Source: Micromonospora sp. MH99
Lineage (GTDB): Bacteria > Actinomycetota > Actinomycetes > Mycobacteriales > Micromonosporaceae
Reading direction: 5' to 3'
DNA: 62,881 nucleotides
Assembly (NCBI RefSeq): GCF_021442385.1
Contig: NZ_MUZA01000032.1
Location: 1-62,881 of the forward strand
Shown here: piece by piece, positions 31,289 to 41,350 of the stretch
Layout: every line of letters starts with the position of its first letter
How positions within the stretch are numbered: the first letter of the stretch is position 1
Notes under the pieces: model-generated
Databases searched by the model: none
Told to the model about the DNA's origin: nothing
Seen by the model: only the letters and a program-made list of their open reading frames with translations
Position numbers and translations under genes: made by a program

Positions 31289-32458
31289 TCAGGGCAGGCG
31301 GGTTGCGCCGGGGGCGGGGAGGACCGGGATCGTGGTGGGGGCGGTGAAGGCGCGTTCGGCGTACGCGGCCGTGACGGCTGCCGCCACCGCCTCGACGCGG
31401 TCGGTGTCCACCAGGGCGAGGACGCAGCCGCCGAACCCGCCGCCGGTCATCCGGGCACCGAGCGCGCCGGCCGACAGGGCTGCCTCGACCGCCGTGTCGA
31501 TCTCCGGCACGGTGATCTCGAAGTCGTCGCGCATGGAGACGTGCGAGGCGGTGAGCAGCGGGCCGATGTCCCGGACCCGGCCGGCGCGCAGCAGCGCCAC
31601 CGTGTCCAGCACACGCTGGTCCTCGGTGACCACGTGCCGGACGCGCCGTCGGGTCTCCTCGTCGTCGAGGCGGGCCAACGCGCCGTCGAGCTGATCGACT
31701 GCCACGTCACGCAGCGCGGCGACGCCGAGCGCCTTGGCGGCCGCCTCGCAGGACCGGCGGCGGGCGGCGTACTCCCCGTCGGCGTGCCGGTGCGGTGCGC
31801 GGCTGTCGATGACCAGCACGGCCAGCCCGGCGGCGTCCAGGTCGAACGGGATGTGCTCGACGGACTCGTCGCGGCAGTCGAGGAAGAGCGCGTGCCCTTC
31901 GCGGCAGCGGATCACCGCGGACTGGTCCATGATGCCGGTCGGTGCACCCACGTAGACGTTCTCCGCCCGCTGCGCCAGCCGCGGCTGCCGCTCGGGGGAC
32001 AGGTCCAGCCCGCCGAGGTCGAGCAGGGCGGCGAGCACCGACGACTCCAGCGCGGCCGACGAGGAGAGCCCGGAACCCAGCGGTACGTCGGAGGCGATCG
32101 CCAGCCGGGCGCCGGGCACCGCGTGGCCGGCGTCGCGCAGCGCCCAGACGACCCCGGCCACGTACGCGCCCCAGCCGGTCACCCGACCGGGCTCGGCCAC
32201 GTCATCCGCGCCGAAGGTGATCGTCTCGTCGGACAGCTCGGACCAGACCGTCCAGCGCTCGTCGTCCTGTCGGTCGGCGGCGACCACGGTACGCAGTGGC
32301 AGCGCGAAGGGCAGCACGAACCCGTCGTTGTAGTCGGTGTGCTCGCCGATCAGGTTGACCCGGCCGGGCGCGGCCCAGAGGCCGGTGGCCTGACCGCCGT
32401 ACTGGTCGGTGAAGCCGGCGGCGGCCCGCTCGACGACGTCACCGGTGGGGGTGCTCAT
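31289..32458 (-). CDS. galK: Galactokinase
   Basis: Phosphorylates galactose at C1 in the Leloir pathway. The 389-residue GHMP kinase has the sugar-binding signature APGRVNLIGEHTDYNDG (30-46), the ATP loop DVPLGSGLSSSAALE (124-138), the catalytic D178 in GIMDQS, and the C-terminal ARMTGGGFGGCVLAL. The ATG overlaps the galE stop in an ATGA, so galE and galK are co-translated. galT is not adjacent. Confidence 0.97.
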   Translation of the reverse strand: MSTPTGDVVERAAAGFTDQYGGQATGLWAAPGRVNLIGEHTDYNDGFVLPFALPLRTVVAADRQDDERWTVWSELSDETITFGADDVAEPGRVTGWGAYVAGVVWALRDAGHAVPGARLAIASDVPLGSGLSSSAALESSVLAALLDLGGLDLSPERQPRLAQRAENVYVGAPTGIMDQSAVIRCREGHALFLDCRDESVEHIPFDLDAAGLAVLVIDSRAPHRHADGEYAARRRSCEAAAKALGVAALRDVAVDQLDGALARLDDEETRRRVRHVVTEDQRVLDTVALLRAGRVRDIGPLLTASHVSMRDDFEITVPEIDTAVEAALSAGALGARMTGGGFGGCVLALVDTDRVEAVAAAVTAAYAERAFTAPTTIPVLPAPGATRLP

Positions 32459-33438
32459 GACTGCTCCAGGACGTGCGTGCGGTAGAAGGCCCAGGCGTCG
32501 CCGACCATGTCGTGCAGGGTGGGCTTCTGCGGCACCCAGCCCAGCTCGTCCCGGGCCAGCGCGGAGGAGGCGACCAGCTCGGCGGGGTCGCCCTCGCGGC
32601 GCGGCGCCACCTCGACCGGCAGTTGGTGCCCGGTGACCTCGCGGACCACGTCGACCACCTGCCGGTTGGTGAAGCCGTTGCCGTTGCCGAGGTTGTAGAT
32701 GCGGTGCTGGCCCGGCGTGGCGGCGTCCAGCGCCAACAGGTGGGCGCGGGCCAGGTCGGCGACGTGGATGTAGTCGCGGACGCAGGTGCCGTCCACAGTG
32801 GGGTAGTCGTCACCGAAGAGCTGGAGCTTCTCCCGCCGGCCGGCGGCGACCTCCAGGGCGATCGGGATGAGGTGCGTCTCCGGGTCGTGCCGCTCGCCGA
32901 GCGCGATGTCACCGGTGAGGTGCGCGCCGGCGACGTTGAAGTAGCGCAGTGAGACGGCTGCCAGCCCGTGCGCGATGGCCTCGGAGGTGAGCGCCAGGTC
33001 GACGGCGAGCTTGGTGGCGCCGTACGTGTTGGTGGGCGCCTTGACCGCGGTCTCGGTGATCGGCAGTTCGGTGGGGTTGCCGTAGACGGCGGCGGTGGAG
33101 GAGAAGACCATCCGGGGCACCCCGGCGGCGCGGACGGCGTCGATCAGGGCGAGCGAGCCGACGGTGTTGGTCTGCCAGTACAGCTCCGGCTTCACCATCG
33201 ACTCGCCGGCGGCGATGAGGGCGGCGAAGTGCAGCACACCGTCGAAGCCGGCGTCGGGGGTGAGGATCTGGGCGGCGTCGTGAATGGACGCCTCGACGTG
33301 GGTCGCGTCGGGAGCGAGCGCCTCGCGGTGACCGGTGCGCAGGTCGTCCAGGACGACGACCTGGTGGCCCGCGTCGAGCAGCATCCGGGTCACCACGCTG
33401 CCGATGAACCCGGCGCCCCCGGTGACGAGCAGTTTCAC
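32455..33438 (-). CDS. galE: UDP-glucose 4-epimerase
   Basis: Interconverts UDP-galactose and UDP-glucose. The 327-residue short-chain dehydrogenase has GGAGFIG (7-13) for NAD, S113/S114, and the catalytic YxxxK at Y139-K143 (NTYGATK). It also has the family motifs LRYFNVAGAH and GTCVRDYIHVADLA. GTG at 33438 has GGAGG 7 nt upstream, which excludes the 34-codon extension to 33540. A TATGAT-like -10 lies at 33536-33541 on the minus strand. It is first gene of a galE-galK operon. Confidence 0.96.
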   Translation of the reverse strand: MKLLVTGGAGFIGSVVTRMLLDAGHQVVVLDDLRTGHREALAPDATHVEASIHDAAQILTPDAGFDGVLHFAALIAAGESMVKPELYWQTNTVGSLALIDAVRAAGVPRMVFSSTAAVYGNPTELPITETAVKAPTNTYGATKLAVDLALTSEAIAHGLAAVSLRYFNVAGAHLTGDIALGERHDPETHLIPIALEVAAGRREKLQLFGDDYPTVDGTCVRDYIHVADLARAHLLALDAATPGQHRIYNLGNGNGFTNRQVVDVVREVTGHQLPVEVAPRREGDPAELVASSALARDELGWVPQKPTLHDMVGDAWAFYRTHVLEQS

Positions 33439-33616
33439 GTCGTTGCCTCCTGCCTGGCCCGCCGGGACGTGGCCTTTGGTGATCACCCTACGGCGGCGGA
33501 TGGGACCGGAGTCGAGCACGCCGCCAACCCATTCCATCATAATCTCTCACGTTTAAACAGAGCCGCACATCGCCGGCGACTCGGCGCGATCCCCGGTGCG
33601 GCGGGCACCCGGTGTC

Positions 33617-33622
33617 TACCAT
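33617..33622 (+). promoter_or_regulatory. -10 element TACCAT of a likely leaderless gene
   Basis: TACCAT ends 7 nt before the ATG at 33630, without any Shine-Dalgarno between them. Confidence 0.45.
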
Positions 33623-33629
33623 CTCTGTC

Positions 33630-34670
33630 ATGCGGGAAGCGGCCCGTTCCGGGCTCCGGCGACGCGTGCGGGGGAAGCCCCGCCGCGACCCCGGCCCGCT
33701 CGCCCGAGCCCTCGCCCGGATCCTGGTCCGCACCGCCGACGGCGCCACCCGCCTCGTCACCGACCTGCTCGGGGCCGGCCCGGCGGCCGGGCGGGAACGC
33801 ATCTCCGAGGCCGAGCTACGGGACCTGCTCGCGGTGAACACGGTGCTCGACCCGGACGAGCGGCGGATCATCGACGAGGTGCTGGTGGCCGGCGCGCGTC
33901 TCGTCCGCGAGGTGATGATGCCCCGCACCGAGGTGGTCTTCCTGCCGGCCCGGCTGACCATCGCCGAGGCCGCCCGGTTGGTGCGGGCCGAGACGCACAC
34001 CCGTTACCCGGTGACCGACGGGACCCAGGACGACGTGGTCGGGTTCGTGCACCTGCGGGACGTCCTGCTGCGTCCGGACGCCGACCCGTGCGTCACGGTC
34101 GGTGAGCTGACCCGTGAGGTCAAGCAGGTGCCGGGCAGCAAGCCGGTCCTGGCCGCGCTTACCGAGATGCGCCGGGAGGGTCACCACCTGGCTGTCGTGA
34201 TCGACGAGTACGGCGGGACCGCCGGCATCGTCACCCTGGAGGACCTGATCGAGGAACTCGTCGGCGAGATCCACGACGAGTACGACACGAACCCCGACCC
34301 GCCGTACGCCGGCCTACCGGCGGTGGTCGACGGCCGGCTCAACCTCGCCGACTTCGCCGAGCGGACCGGCGTGGCGCTGCCCGCCGGACCGTACGAGACG
34401 GTCGGCGGGTACGTGATGGCGGTGCTGGGCCGGCTGCCGCTGCCCGGGGACGAGGTGCCCGTACCCGCCGAGCCGCCCGACGACGGCGGTCCCGATCCGG
34501 TGGACCCGGCGGACGGGTGGCTGCTGCGGGTGCTGGCCCTGGACGGCCGCCGGGTCGCCCGGCTCGCGGTGTCGGCGCTCCGCGTGCCGGAGCAGCGGCG
34601 CGCGGGCTTGCCACGCGAGGTCAGCGCCCCGACACCGGCCGGCCGTGGCCGACGCGCCGGCCCGTCATGA
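33630..34670 (+). CDS. CBS-pair/CorC_HlyC domain protein (CorC-like)
   Basis: A 346-residue cytoplasmic protein of the CorC/hemolysin-C group, linked in other bacteria to Mg2+/Co2+ efflux. It lacks the DUF21 membrane domain of the larger CorB-type family members. A basic N terminus is followed by an EAELRDLLAVNTVLDPDERRIIDEVL segment, then two CBS motifs (about 90-215) with VREVMMPRTEVVFLP and VVIDEYGGTAGIVTLEDLIEELVGEI. The C-terminal CorC_HlyC transporter-associated domain (about 225-300) comes last. A GTG at 33612 would add six residues. It is divergent from galE. Confidence 0.88.
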   Translation: MREAARSGLRRRVRGKPRRDPGPLARALARILVRTADGATRLVTDLLGAGPAAGRERISEAELRDLLAVNTVLDPDERRIIDEVLVAGARLVREVMMPRTEVVFLPARLTIAEAARLVRAETHTRYPVTDGTQDDVVGFVHLRDVLLRPDADPCVTVGELTREVKQVPGSKPVLAALTEMRREGHHLAVVIDEYGGTAGIVTLEDLIEELVGEIHDEYDTNPDPPYAGLPAVVDGRLNLADFAERTGVALPAGPYETVGGYVMAVLGRLPLPGDEVPVPAEPPDDGGPDPVDPADGWLLRVLALDGRRVARLAVSALRVPEQRRAGLPREVSAPTPAGRGRRAGPS

Positions 34671-34703
34671 CGGCCCCGCCCGCTTGCTGACAGAATTATC
34701 GCC

Positions 34704-35729
<1,026 letters not shown>

Positions 35730-35742
35730 CGCTGCGGGACAG

Positions 35743-36324
35743 GTGGGCGGGTCGGTGGCCGACGTGGCGGCGCGGAGCGTGGATCGCAGTGGCGGGGTGC
35801 CGCCCTCCGGCGACACCGTCCAGATCGGCATAGCGGTGGACATCCCGGAGCCGTGGGGGGCACAGCTCACCCGGCGACGGGTCGAGGCGGGCGATCCCCT
35901 CGCGGTGCCGGCACACGTGACGCTGCTCGGTCCGACCGAGATCCCGACCGCCGTCCTGCCGGGCGTCGAGCGGCACCTCGCCGCCGTGGCCGCCGCGCAT
36001 CTGCCGTTCACGCTGCACCTGCGGGGCACCGGCACGTTCCGGCCGGTGACGCAGGTGGTGTTCGTCGCGGTGGCCGCCGGGATCAGCGAATGCGAACTGC
36101 TGGCCGCCGCGATCGCTACCGCGCCGGGCCTGCACCGCCAGACCCGCTTCCCGTACCATCCGCACGTCACCGTGGCGCAGGACGTCGCACCGGAGGCGTT
36201 GGACAAGGTGTACGAGGATCTGGCCGACTTCTCCGCGATGTTCGAGGTCGACGGGTTCACCCTCTTCTCGCACAGCGGGCAGGCCCGGTGGCAGCCCCGC
36301 CGGGACTTCCGCCTCGGCGACTGA
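35743..36324 (+). CDS. 2'-5' RNA ligase / cyclic phosphodiesterase family protein
   Basis: A 193-residue two-histidine phosphoesterase. The two catalytic tetrapeptides are present: HVTL at 58-61 and HVTV at 141-144. They are set in the usual alternating beta-strand pattern with a PYHPHVTVAQ context. Family members act on 2'-5' RNA linkages or cyclic phosphates; the natural substrate here is unknown. The N-terminal 25 residues look unstructured, and in-frame GTG codons at 35755 and 35764 are alternative starts. It starts 13 bp after trpS and may be cotranscribed with it. Confidence 0.85.
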   Translation: MGGSVADVAARSVDRSGGVPPSGDTVQIGIAVDIPEPWGAQLTRRRVEAGDPLAVPAHVTLLGPTEIPTAVLPGVERHLAAVAAAHLPFTLHLRGTGTFRPVTQVVFVAVAAGISECELLAAAIATAPGLHRQTRFPYHPHVTVAQDVAPEALDKVYEDLADFSAMFEVDGFTLFSHSGQARWQPRRDFRLGD

Positions 36325-36403
36325 CGGTCGGCGACCCGCCGGGCGGCGAGCACTCTTGCGCCGGTTGCCACGGCGGCGGTGGGAGATCGGCGAGGATGAT
36401 CGC

Positions 36404-37327
36404 GTGAACGTGATCGGCCGTATCGAGGCGGGCATCGACCGCTGGGTGGGTGCCGCGCGCAGTCGGTCGAACCTGTTCGACCACGTGTGGCGGGCCGGTG
36501 CGCTCTACGCCGAGGTGCTGGCCGGGCGGCTCGCCGCGGCGATCGCCTACTACGGCTTCTTCGCCGTCTTCGCGCTGGCTCTGGTCGCGTACTCCATCTT
36601 CGGCGCCATCCTGGAGGACAACGACGAGGTCTCCGCGGCGGCGGCCGGGTTCCTGAAGGAGAACCTGCCGTTCCTGGACGCGCAGCAGATCGCCAACTCC
36701 AGCGGCACTGTCGGCGTGGTCGGCCTGGTCATCCTGGTCTTCACCGGGATCGGCTGGGTGGAGGCGATCCGCTCCTCGCAGCGCCTCATGTACGCCCTCA
36801 ACCAGCAGCCCGGCAACCTCGTGGTCCGGCGGCTTGTCGACCTGGGGGTGATGATCGGCGTCTTCGTGCTGCTCGGCCTCTCGGTGGCGGCGGTGGACGC
36901 GCTGGAGTCGCTGCTGCGCTTCCTGCTGCGCAGCACCGGGTCGGTCGGTCTGACCACGGTCAGCGCGGTGCTCAGTGTGCTGGTCAACGCGGTGCTCGCC
37001 ACCGCGCTGCTGCTCGCGGTGCCCCGGCTGCGGATGAGCCGGTCCCGGCTGCGCCCGGTGGTGCTGCTGGTGGCGATCGGCATCACCCTGCTCAACACGG
37101 TCGGGCGGTACTACGTCGTGCGTACCGAGCGGAACCCGGCGTACACGGTGGTGGCCGGCGCGGTCGGTCTGCTGCTCTATCTCTACCTGCTCAACCAGCT
37201 GGTGCTGTTCGGGGCGGCGCTGCTCGCGACCAGCACGAGCGGGCGGGTGGTGGATCTGGCGGAGGGTGCCCCGCCGGTGGATCCCGACGAGGACACCGAT
37301 CCCGGTGCGCCGGGGGGTGCGAGCTGA
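36404..37327 (+). CDS. YihY/virulence factor BrkB family membrane protein
   Basis: A 307-residue polytopic membrane protein with about six helices. After a cytoplasmic N terminus come the conserved LAGRLAAAIAYYGFFAVFALALVAYSIFG segment (about 46-74), a SSGTVGVVGLVILVFTGIGWVEAIRSSQRLMY loop-helix, and a late VAGAVGLLLYLYLLNQLVLFGAALLA. These are hallmarks of the YihY (formerly 'ribonuclease BN') family, whose activity is unresolved. GTG at 36404 has GAGGA 7 nt upstream. The stop overlaps the start of the GntR gene by one base. Confidence 0.92.
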   Translation: MNVIGRIEAGIDRWVGAARSRSNLFDHVWRAGALYAEVLAGRLAAAIAYYGFFAVFALALVAYSIFGAILEDNDEVSAAAAGFLKENLPFLDAQQIANSSGTVGVVGLVILVFTGIGWVEAIRSSQRLMYALNQQPGNLVVRRLVDLGVMIGVFVLLGLSVAAVDALESLLRFLLRSTGSVGLTTVSAVLSVLVNAVLATALLLAVPRLRMSRSRLRPVVLLVAIGITLLNTVGRYYVVRTERNPAYTVVAGAVGLLLYLYLLNQLVLFGAALLATSTSGRVVDLAEGAPPVDPDEDTDPGAPGGAS

Positions 37328-37713
37328 TGGCGGAGGTGCCTGACGTGCTGATCACTGTCGACTCCGACTCGCCGGTGCCCCCGTACGAGCAGGTGCGGGT
37401 GCAGCTCGCCGAGTTGATCGGTGACGGCCGGTTGCCGGTGGGCAGCCGCCTGCCCACCGTCCGGCAGCTCGCCGCCGACCTGCGGCTGGCCGCGAACACG
37501 GTGGCGCGGGCGTACCGGGAGCTGGAGGTGGCGGGGCTGCTGGAGACCCGGGGGCGCAACGGCACGTTCGTCGCACCCGGCCGCGACGACGCCGTCGACC
37601 GGCTGCACCGCGCCGCCGTCGAGTACGCCGCCGAGGCACGGCGGTTGGGCGTACCCCCGGAGCGTGCTGTCGCTCTCGTCCGCGCCGCCCTCGACGCCAC
37701 CCGGCACGACTGA
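37327..37713 (+). CDS. GntR family regulator, YtrA-like
   Basis: A 128-residue regulator with the GntR winged helix (about 15-80: PPYEQVRVQLAELIGDG, then LPTVRQLAADLRLAANTVARAYRELEVAGLLETRGRNGTFV) and only a short C-terminal helical tail. This short build is the YtrA type. Such regulators normally sit with ABC transporters; here the partner is the YihY membrane protein, to which it is coupled by a TGATG overlap. Confidence 0.92.
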   Translation: MAEVPDVLITVDSDSPVPPYEQVRVQLAELIGDGRLPVGSRLPTVRQLAADLRLAANTVARAYRELEVAGLLETRGRNGTFVAPGRDDAVDRLHRAAVEYAAEARRLGVPPERAVALVRAALDATRHD

Positions 37714-37799
37714 GCCGCGCAGATCGGTGAACGTTTCCCGTGGCTATTGCTCTGGTTGCACGAGCCACCGGCTCCAGGGGTGCCGATGAATGTGTGACA

Positions 37800-37828
37800 T
37801 TGACCGGTGTTGCGGCCGTGCGTACCCT
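37800..37828 (+). promoter_or_regulatory. Vegetative-type promoter TTGACC-N17-TACCCT
   Basis: -35 TTGACC at 37800-37805 and -10 TACCCT at 37823-37828 are separated by exactly 17 nt. The expected start site is about 37835, giving a leader of about 54 nt before the GTG at 37889. This is the cleanest promoter match in the window. Confidence 0.7.
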
Positions 37829-37888
37829 GCGAGGCGGCCAGCGGTGGGTGGCGCCACCGCCGATCAGCCGTGACACGGGGAGCACGAT

Positions 37889-38533
37889 GTGAGTGGGACC
37901 GAGCGGGAAGCCGGATCACCTCCGGCGGGTCGTGGAGCGACGTCGAAACGATGGCTCCTGCTGGCGGTGCCTGCCGTGGCGCTGGTGCTGGCCGGGCTCG
38001 CGGCTGTGTCGGTGGTGCGCGACAGGGGCAAGCCCCCGCAGCGGTCCGCCACTCAGCAGGGAACGCGAGGGGAGCCGGGGGAGTACCCGTCCAGCTCGCC
38101 TACTCGCTCCGGCCCGATGGCGGTGTTCCCCGGCATGACACCGAGCACGGTCATGGACGCCTGGGCCGGGCGGTGGCCCGTCCCGGTCAAGGTGGACGGC
38201 GCGCTGCACATCATCCGGGTGACCCTGCCCGGTAAGCAGGGCCAGTTGTCGGCCGCGGTCGGTCAGCCCTCGAAGGACCGCAAGAACGAGGTGGCCCAGG
38301 TCCTCTGCATGGTCAAACTGCGCGATGGCGTGCAGCGGCAGTTGTTGCAGACGCTTGTCGACGGGTGCATCGGCCCGGCCCTCGGGGCGAAGGAACGCAG
38401 GGCGGTGCTCAACTGGCTGATCGGCGTCGACTTTTCCGCTCCGACGTACGAGTTCCGGCGGACCTCCGGGTACGAGCTACTCGCCAACCACAACTCCGAC
38501 GAGAACTTCGCGCTCAACCTGTTCGCGCGTTGA
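37889..38533 (+). CDS. Hypothetical signal-anchored protein
   Basis: A 214-residue protein of unknown function. After a 20-residue cytoplasmic tail there is one hydrophobic helix (about 22-44). An extracellular Ser/Pro-rich linker and a globular domain of about 130 residues with two cysteines (VLCMVKL and DGCIGPA) follow. The domain includes KNEVAQVLCMVKLRDGVQRQLLQTLVDGCI and a C-terminal NHNSDENFALNLF. GTG at 37889 has GGGGAG about 6 nt upstream and a good promoter before it. Confidence 0.75.
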   Translation: MSGTEREAGSPPAGRGATSKRWLLLAVPAVALVLAGLAAVSVVRDRGKPPQRSATQQGTRGEPGEYPSSSPTRSGPMAVFPGMTPSTVMDAWAGRWPVPVKVDGALHIIRVTLPGKQGQLSAAVGQPSKDRKNEVAQVLCMVKLRDGVQRQLLQTLVDGCIGPALGAKERRAVLNWLIGVDFSAPTYEFRRTSGYELLANHNSDENFALNLFAR

Positions 38534-38641
38534 CCGGGCGACACCTCGGTCGGCGGCTGACCGGTCCCCCATTGACCGCCGGACGGGCGGTAACTGAACA
38601 GAACCGCACCGGCGCTCGCGTTCGCGGACCATGATGAGCGC

Positions 38642-39079
38642 GTGGGCGCACTCATGACACTGGACCTGCCGGCCGACTCGCCGATGCTCGGCCTGCCGTG
38701 GATCATCACCTTCGGGCCGCTGGGCGACCTCGACGAGTGGGAGCCGGTGGTCTGCGGGCCGTACGAACGGCCGCACGCGTTGGCGTTGGCCGAGGCGGTG
38801 GTGGCCGAGGAGCAGTTGATGGCAGTTGTCGAGCCGCTGCTGCCGGCGCTGTCGGCCGACGAGATCCGCAGCGAGATCGCCGCCGCCCAGGTGGCCGCCG
38901 AGGACGAGGCCCGGCAGGTCGAGGGGGCTGACCTGTACGGAGACTTCGAGGACGTGATCGACGAGGAGTTGGACGCGGCGGCCGACGAGGCGGGCCACGG
39001 TGAGCCCGCCGAGCCGCCGGACGAGGCCGAGGTGCGTGCGGGCTTCACCCGGATCGCGGCGCTGCTCACCGCGAAGTGA
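38642..39079 (+). CDS. Hypothetical acidic protein
   Basis: A 145-residue acidic, alanine- and glutamate-rich protein of unknown function. The N-terminal half has LGLPWIITFGPLGDLDEWEPVVCGPYERPHALALAEAVVAEE, a compact alpha/beta-looking start; the rest is probably helical. GTG at 38642 follows CATGAT by 6 nt (possible leaderless start); ATG at 38654 is an alternative. It converges with the VOC gene 9 bp away. Confidence 0.65.
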   Translation: MGALMTLDLPADSPMLGLPWIITFGPLGDLDEWEPVVCGPYERPHALALAEAVVAEEQLMAVVEPLLPALSADEIRSEIAAAQVAAEDEARQVEGADLYGDFEDVIDEELDAAADEAGHGEPAEPPDEAEVRAGFTRIAALLTAK

Positions 39080-39088
39080 CGCGACCGC

Positions 39089-39460
39089 TCAGCGGGTCGG
39101 CGGCTCGTCCAGCACGCAGAACTCGTTGCCCTCGGGGTCGGCGAGCACGGTGAACCGCTCGGTGCCGGTCTGGCCGACGTCGACGTGCCGCGCGCCGAGG
39201 CCCACCAGCCGACGTACCTCCGCCTGCGGGTCGGTGTCCGCGACCAGGTCGAGGTGGAGACGGTTCTTGCCCTGCTTGGCGGTGCCGGAGCCCTGCAACC
39301 AGATGGTGGGCGCGGCGGCGGACGGCGCCTCCGGCGGCCAGAGCTTGGCGCTGCCGTCGTCGCCCTGCTCGACCTCGTAGCCGAGCGCCGCCGACCAGAA
39401 CGCGACCATCACGTCCAGGTTCTCGACATCGATCGTGTACTGCGCCATCCGTACCGCCAT
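39089..39460 (-). CDS. VOC family protein (glyoxalase/bleomycin-resistance fold)
   Basis: A 123-residue protein with the paired beta-alpha-beta-beta-beta modules of the vicinal oxygen chelate fold: MAQYTIDVENLDVMVAFWSAALGYEVEQG, then RLHLDLVADTDPQAEVRRLVGLGA, and FTVLADPEGNEFCVLD at the end. A metal-ligand histidine in HLDL and glutamate in NEFCVLDE are placed as in metal-dependent members. The substrate is unknown. ATG at 39460 has GGAGG 7 nt upstream. Confidence 0.9.
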   Translation of the reverse strand: MAVRMAQYTIDVENLDVMVAFWSAALGYEVEQGDDGSAKLWPPEAPSAAAPTIWLQGSGTAKQGKNRLHLDLVADTDPQAEVRRLVGLGARHVDVGQTGTERFTVLADPEGNEFCVLDEPPTR

Positions 39461-39527
39461 GGGGTCACCTCCGTCGCGACGGCGGTACCCACCGGGGCGA
39501 CGAGGCACACCACCTGTCGCACACGGA

Positions 39528-39567
39528 CACCGGCGCCGCGCGGAGCGGACTCCGCGTGACGCCGGTG
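39528..39567 (-). terminator. 18-bp imperfect hairpin after the glucosidase gene
   Basis: Arms 39528-39545 and 39550-39567 pair over 18 positions with one mismatch and one G-U. It lies about 90 bp beyond the stop of the minus-strand glucosidase gene and before the VOC gene. Confidence 0.6.
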
Positions 39568-39657
39568 CACCTCACCCCCCACCACAAGGGGCCGGTAGCC
39601 CAGTCGCCCGTTGGCGCGGGGCACGACGGACGACCAGGTCGAGTTGGGCTTACCCGC

Positions 39658-41277
39658 TCAGCGCCGTTCCAACCAGGCGGACGCGTCGATGGGCAGCAGG
39701 TGATCGGTGAGCGGTGCGCTCGCGACGATGGGCTCGCCGTACCCGTCGATGGCCACGGGCGCTCCGCTGAGGTTGACGACGCAGGTCAGCGCCGTGGTGC
39801 CCGCGGTGCGGGAGAAGGCCAGCACGCCCGGTTCGGCCGGCAGCCAGGTGACCTCGCCGGCGTCGACGGCCAGCGCCGGGTGTTCGTGACGGATACGCAG
39901 GGCGGCCCGGTACAGCTCCAGCGTCGAGTCGGGCGTACCGGCCTGCGCGGCGACCGACAGGGCACGCCAGGTCGCGGGTGCGGGCAGCCAGCTCAGCTCG
40001 CTGCCGGCCGGCCCGAAGCCGTACGGCGCCAGCTCACCGCTCCACGGAATCGGCACCCGGCAGCCGTCGCGGCTCTCGCCGGTCCGCAGGAACGCCGGGT
40101 CCTGGCGCAGCTCGTCGGGGAGGTCGAGAACCTCGGGCAGGCCCAACTCCTCGCCCTGGTAGAGGTAGGCGCTGCCGGGGAGGGCGAGCATCAGCAGGCT
40201 GGCGGCGCGGGCCCGGCGCAGACCCTCGGCGCCGTCGCCGTAGCGGGTGACGTGTCGCTGCTTGTCGTGGTTGGACAGCACCCAGGTGGTGGGGGCGCCG
40301 ACCACCGTCGCCTCGGCGAGGGCGGTGTCGATCACCTTGCGGAACGAGTCGGCCGACCAGGTGGCGTCGAGGAAGTCGAAGCTGAACGCCTGGTGCAGCT
40401 CGTCCGGGCCGATGTAGCGGGCCAGCCGCTGCGGTGTCTCGGCCCATGCCTCGGCGACTGCCATTCGACCGCCCGGGTAGCTGTCCAGGATGGGCCGCCA
40501 CGCGCGGTAGATCTCGTGCACCTCGTCCTGGTCGAAGTAGGGCAGGCGGGCCCGGCCGAGCAGGTCGACCTGGCGCTGCCCGGTCGTCGCCGTGCCGAAG
40601 CCGACGTCCGGCAGCCCTTCGGCCTTGATCATGCCGTGGGCCACGTCGACGCGGAAGCCGTCCACGCCCCGGTCCAGCCAGAACCGCAGGACGTCCTCGA
40701 ACTCGGCGCGGACCTCGGGGTGGCGCCAGTTCAGGTCCGGTTGGGCCGGGTCGAACAGGTGCAGATACCACTGGCCGTCGGCGATCCGGGTCCAGGCCGG
40801 GCCGCCGAAGATGCTCTCCCAGTCGTTGGGGGGCCTGTCGCCGTGCTCGCCCCGGCCGTCGGCGAAGTGGTAGCGGGCGCGCTCGGGCGAGCCGGGGCCG
40901 GCGGCGAGGGCGTCGACGAACCAGCGGTGCGCGCTGGAGGTGTGGTTGGGCACCAGGTCGACGATGATCCGCAGGCCGAGGGCGTGCGCGTCGGTGATCA
41001 TCGCGTCGAAGTCGGCGAGCGTGCCGAACATGGGGTCGACGTCCCGGTAGTCGGCGACGTCGTAACCGCCGTCGACCATGGGGGAGGTGTAGAAGGGGGT
41101 CAGCCAGAGCGCGTCCACCCCGAGGTCGCGCAGGTACGGCAGCCGCTCCCGGATGCCCGCGAGGTCGCCGACGCCGTCACCGTCGCTGTCGGCGAAGCTG
41201 CGCACGTAGACCTGGTAGACGACCGCCGAGCGCCACCAGTCGTCGGTGCGGGGCGGGGTGATGGTGCTGACGGCCAT
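39658..41277 (-). CDS. Alpha-glucosidase, glycoside hydrolase family 13
   Basis: A cytoplasmic 539-residue GH13 enzyme that releases glucose from maltose or related alpha-glucosides. It starts WWRSAVVYQVYVRSFADSDGDGVGDL. The four conserved regions are DLVPNH (107-112), GFRVDVAH with nucleophile D211, VAEAW with acid/base E276, and SNHD with D338. There is no signal peptide. It lies downstream of a LacI regulator and next to the malEFG transporter, which defines a maltose/malto-oligosaccharide utilisation locus. GH13 members of this type include maltases and trehalose-related enzymes, so exact specificity is open. Confidence 0.93.
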   Translation of the reverse strand: MAVSTITPPRTDDWWRSAVVYQVYVRSFADSDGDGVGDLAGIRERLPYLRDLGVDALWLTPFYTSPMVDGGYDVADYRDVDPMFGTLADFDAMITDAHALGLRIIVDLVPNHTSSAHRWFVDALAAGPGSPERARYHFADGRGEHGDRPPNDWESIFGGPAWTRIADGQWYLHLFDPAQPDLNWRHPEVRAEFEDVLRFWLDRGVDGFRVDVAHGMIKAEGLPDVGFGTATTGQRQVDLLGRARLPYFDQDEVHEIYRAWRPILDSYPGGRMAVAEAWAETPQRLARYIGPDELHQAFSFDFLDATWSADSFRKVIDTALAEATVVGAPTTWVLSNHDKQRHVTRYGDGAEGLRRARAASLLMLALPGSAYLYQGEELGLPEVLDLPDELRQDPAFLRTGESRDGCRVPIPWSGELAPYGFGPAGSELSWLPAPATWRALSVAAQAGTPDSTLELYRAALRIRHEHPALAVDAGEVTWLPAEPGVLAFSRTAGTTALTCVVNLSGAPVAIDGYGEPIVASAPLTDHLLPIDASAWLERR

Positions 41278-41350
41278 TGGTGATGTTTCCCCGTCTGTCT
41301 CAGGCTCGGGCGCGGCTGTCTGAGCAATATGCCGCCCGCCTCTGCAAGAG

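Noticed and set aside
33439..33540. N-terminal extension of galE starting MMEWVGG
   Set aside because: A strong GGAGG lies 7 nt before GTG 33438, and the protein begins with its NAD-binding motif there.
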